Of a stretch of 64,000 bases of DNA, positions 61,946 to 64,000 are shown in pieces. The notes under the pieces are model-generated. The model was not told where the DNA came from and did not search any database. It saw only the letters and a program-made list of their open reading frames with translations. The position numbers were made by a program, and so were the translations under genes. Every line of letters begins with the position of its first letter. Position 1 is the stretch's first letter. Origin of the DNA: Leptospira borgpetersenii serovar Javanica (GTDB taxonomy: Bacteria; Spirochaetota; Leptospiria; Leptospirales; Leptospiraceae); the NCBI RefSeq assembly GCF_003046425.1, contig NZ_QAJG01000002.1:62001-126000 (forward strand). Reading direction: 5' to 3'.

Positions 61946-63751
61946 CTATTTTTTTAAAATTAAGAAATGATTCAAGATCAATCCGTCTAAACCCGAATTC
62001 ATCAAAACATCTATTGCTTCCTGTGGAGAATTAACTATTGGAAACCCATGGAGATTAAAAGAGGTATTTAAAAGAGCGCCTCTTCCTGTTAAATGTTGAA
62101 ATGCTTTTAGGAGAGAATATAATTCCGGATTATCTTGTTCCTTAAGTATTTGTGCCCTAGCAGTTCTATCAGCTGGGTGACATGCAGCGCTCATTGCATC
62201 ATAACCTTCCTCCGTAGTATCAAAACTAAGAGTCATATGAGGCGATTCTAAACCTTTCGAATTAATAAGATATCGTTTAGCAAAAGTATCCATAATTACT
62301 GGCGCAAACGGCATCCAAAAATCCCTACTTTTAATCGCTGAGTTAATTTTTTCTTTTATTTTTAAATGAATTGGATCAGCTAGGATAGAGCGATTTCCTA
62401 AAGCCCGTTGACCAAATTCCATTTTCCCAACCGCTCTTGCTAAAATTTTTCCTTCAAAAAGTATTTTTGCAATATGTCGATTTTCCGGGTTTTCAATAAT
62501 CTCGAACTTCATCTTATCAAGACCGCCTACTGCTCTCTCCTCTTCCTTTAAGGAAGCCGAAGGCCCTAGATATAAGCGTGTTAATGGCTCAACAGTATTT
62601 GAATTCCATTGCATAGACAATTCATTAGTCAAATCTTCCGCTAAACAAATACCAGAACTTATAGCCATCGATTCATCACTTGCAGACCCCCCAATAAAAA
62701 GACTTTTAACTACAGGTAAATCTGCAATCTTCCCCATCGCCTTAATATTCATCGCAACTCCGCCACTTACCACGATATCATGTATTTTATATTTATTAAT
62801 TACATTCTTTACCCATTCAACTAGTAATTCTTCTGTCCATTTTTGTAAAGCAAATGCAATATTATCAAATCTAATACCTTCAAAACGCTCTTTGAACCAG
62901 AAATAGCTATCTTTAGGTCTTTCTTTCCACTTAAATTCTTCTCCGTCTACATATAATGTACTCCTCAAAATATCCAATGCCTTTTTGGCGTGAGTTTCCT
63001 TTCCGTAAGGAGCCAAACCCATTACTTTAAATTCATGTTCGTTTGGCTTCATACCTAGCATCAAAGTCATATAACGATAAATCCTACCGATAGCACATTG
63101 ATCACTTTCATAAACTCGAGAATATTTACCTTTTTCGTCAAAAATTCCTATAGTTGCGTTTTTTCCGTCTCCCCAACCGTCAACGGTTAAGGCTAAAACC
63201 GGTTTATTACGATATTTCGATGCATAGTAAGAGTAAGCGGCATGGCACCTATGATGTTCTATTCTTCTTACTTTCGCTTTATCAATCGATAAAAACTCAG
63301 CAAGAATTTGCTCTCTATCAATATCATACTTGTTCTGTCTTTCTTCAAAAGAAAGACTCTCAAGATCCTTAAAATAATTACTAGCTGAACTTATTTGGGC
63401 TTTTTTCTTTTCAGGAAAAATTTCCAAAACAGATTTAAGAGTTTTTTCACCGTTCACCAAAAACGGCTTCCACCTTAAATGTTGCTCCTTCAAATAATCA
63501 TCAATCGTCCATTGACTTTTAAATAACATAATGTCGTCTATAGGACCACTAAAACTGGCTATCGCTGCGCCATCTAATTCCGATGAACTGATCTTCGCAG
63601 CCTCCAAGCAATATTTAATCGACTGCGCCGGAAATGAATCGTCATTTTTAAATCGCGTAAATCTTTCTTCGTGAACCGAAGAGACAACTTTACCATCTAT
63701 AAACAAAGATGCGCTAGAACAAATTCCCCAATAAATTGATAATATTTTCAT
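61946..63751 (-). CDS. Carbamoyltransferase, NodU/CmcH family
   Basis: A 601-residue O-carbamoyltransferase. The N-terminal ASKHA-like domain starts MKILSIYWGICSSASLFIDG and has HHRCHAA (166-172), the His-rich metal motif, then TVDGWGDGKNA (189-199) and VMGLAPYGKE; VVSGGVAMNIK follows. The C-terminal YrdC-like-partner domain carries MEFGQRALGNRSILADP. It uses carbamoyl phosphate and ATP to carbamoylate a sugar hydroxyl, as NodU does on Nod factors. It is the first gene of the block in transcription, so the carbamoylated sugar is probably the unusual one built by the genes downstream. Length is normal and no lesion was seen. Confidence 0.92.
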   Translation of the reverse strand: MKILSIYWGICSSASLFIDGKVVSSVHEERFTRFKNDDSFPAQSIKYCLEAAKISSSELDGAAIASFSGPIDDIMLFKSQWTIDDYLKEQHLRWKPFLVNGEKTLKSVLEIFPEKKKAQISSASNYFKDLESLSFEERQNKYDIDREQILAEFLSIDKAKVRRIEHHRCHAAYSYYASKYRNKPVLALTVDGWGDGKNATIGIFDEKGKYSRVYESDQCAIGRIYRYMTLMLGMKPNEHEFKVMGLAPYGKETHAKKALDILRSTLYVDGEEFKWKERPKDSYFWFKERFEGIRFDNIAFALQKWTEELLVEWVKNVINKYKIHDIVVSGGVAMNIKAMGKIADLPVVKSLFIGGSASDESMAISSGICLAEDLTNELSMQWNSNTVEPLTRLYLGPSASLKEEERAVGGLDKMKFEIIENPENRHIAKILFEGKILARAVGKMEFGQRALGNRSILADPIHLKIKEKINSAIKSRDFWMPFAPVIMDTFAKRYLINSKGLESPHMTLSFDTTEEGYDAMSAACHPADRTARAQILKEQDNPELYSLLKAFQHLTGRGALLNTSFNLHGFPIVNSPQEAIDVLMNSGLDGLILNHFLILKK

Positions 63752-63911
63752 TGACTCTGCTATATTCTTTTTAGCGGGAATTAATTAGAAAAAGATCCCA
63801 CAATAACGAATTCTCCTTTAAATTTTTCATAACCTTAAAACTGCTCTAAAACCTATTAGAACTCGTCCGCTATCCATCCGTATAGAATCTTGCAGTTTGA
63901 TTTTTCGAATA

Positions 63912-63992
63912 AGAGTCTGTCCCAAAACGTAGGAACAATTGCAGCGATCCGCGAGGATTCCGATAAGATCGAATGGTTTTGGGACACACTCT
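63912..63992. repeat. 81-bp inverted-repeat element (IS5-end-like)
   Basis: AGAGTCTGTCCCAAAAC (63912-63928) and GTTTTGGGACACACTCT (63976-63992) are inverted repeats with one mismatch in 17. The same end, with one change, stands at 1341-1357 just before the IS5 transposase remnant. It is therefore likely a tiny non-autonomous derivative of that IS5-family element. It lies upstream of the carbamoyltransferase gene, about 160 bases from its start, and could also form a long hairpin. Confidence 0.65.
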
Positions 63993-64000
63993 AAAGTAAA

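Overview
The window looks like a large stretch of the rfb (LPS O-antigen) locus of a pathogenic Leptospira, probably L. interrogans or a close relative such as L. kirschneri or L. noguchii. The evidence is low GC, decayed insertion sequences of the IS110, IS5 and IS630 families, two protein families that carry Leptospira names (LIC12133-type methyltransferase, LIC12162-type transferase) and the gene content. The species call is inference. Every intact gene I can support lies on the minus strand, so transcription runs from high to low coordinates. No tRNA, rRNA or CRISPR array was seen.

Layout, low to high coordinate (downstream to upstream). 1-2669 is a graveyard of transposase remnants. 2670-4064 is a DASS/SLC13 anion transporter that probably marks the edge of the sugar locus. 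4104-7023 holds three family 2 glycosyltransferases. 7936-11351 is rmlC-rmlD-rmlB-rmlA (dTDP-L-rhamnose). 11655-16318 holds three more glycosyltransferases, separated by decayed DNA. 16602-18121 is an fdtA/fdtB-like pair for a dTDP-3-amino-3,6-dideoxyhexose. 18749-25745 has a GT8-like transferase, a LIC12133-family methyltransferase, another transferase, a Wzx flippase and an O-antigen polymerase/ligase-like protein, interleaved with small inverted-repeat elements.

26320-32060 is a compact UDP-L-FucNAc block (fnlA, fnlB, fnlC), a WbuB-like transferase and the initiating polyprenyl-phosphate sugar-phosphotransferase. 32086-36793 has a GT4 enzyme, a polymerase broken by a one-base frameshift in a T7 run, and a large GT-C-like membrane protein. 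36790-41524 has an unusual aminotransferase-FemAB fusion, a polysaccharide deacetylase, a methyltransferase and a glycosyltransferase. 41533-44798 is a CDP-6-deoxyhexose cassette (rfbF, rfbG, an epimerase-like cupin, a reductase-like SDR).

45299-63751 is the least conventional part. Its first block has a 2-hydroxyacid dehydrogenase, an AroB-like sugar phosphate cyclase with an altered active site, an SDR, a Gfo/Idh oxidoreductase, a KdsB-like CMP transferase and a KpsC/S-like large protein. After a decayed methyltransferase come a second Gfo/Idh enzyme, a HisC-like aminotransferase, a methyltransferase, a KynB-like cyclase, a LIC12162 transferase, a TylF-like methyltransferase, a phytanoyl-CoA dioxygenase-like enzyme, a DEDDh exonuclease, a GNAT and a NodU/CmcH carbamoyltransferase. 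Tight overlaps suggest co-expression. The enzyme set resembles a natural-product cassette and is the best candidate here for an undescribed pathway, probably making and decorating an unusual CMP-activated or amino sugar.

Together the genes supply dTDP-, UDP-, CDP- and probably CMP-activated sugars, transfer them onto undecaprenyl phosphate at the inner membrane, decorate them (methyl, acetyl, carbamoyl), and export and polymerise the units. The intergenic DNA is rich in decayed genes and short inverted-repeat elements, as expected of a locus that changes by gene gain and loss between serovars.
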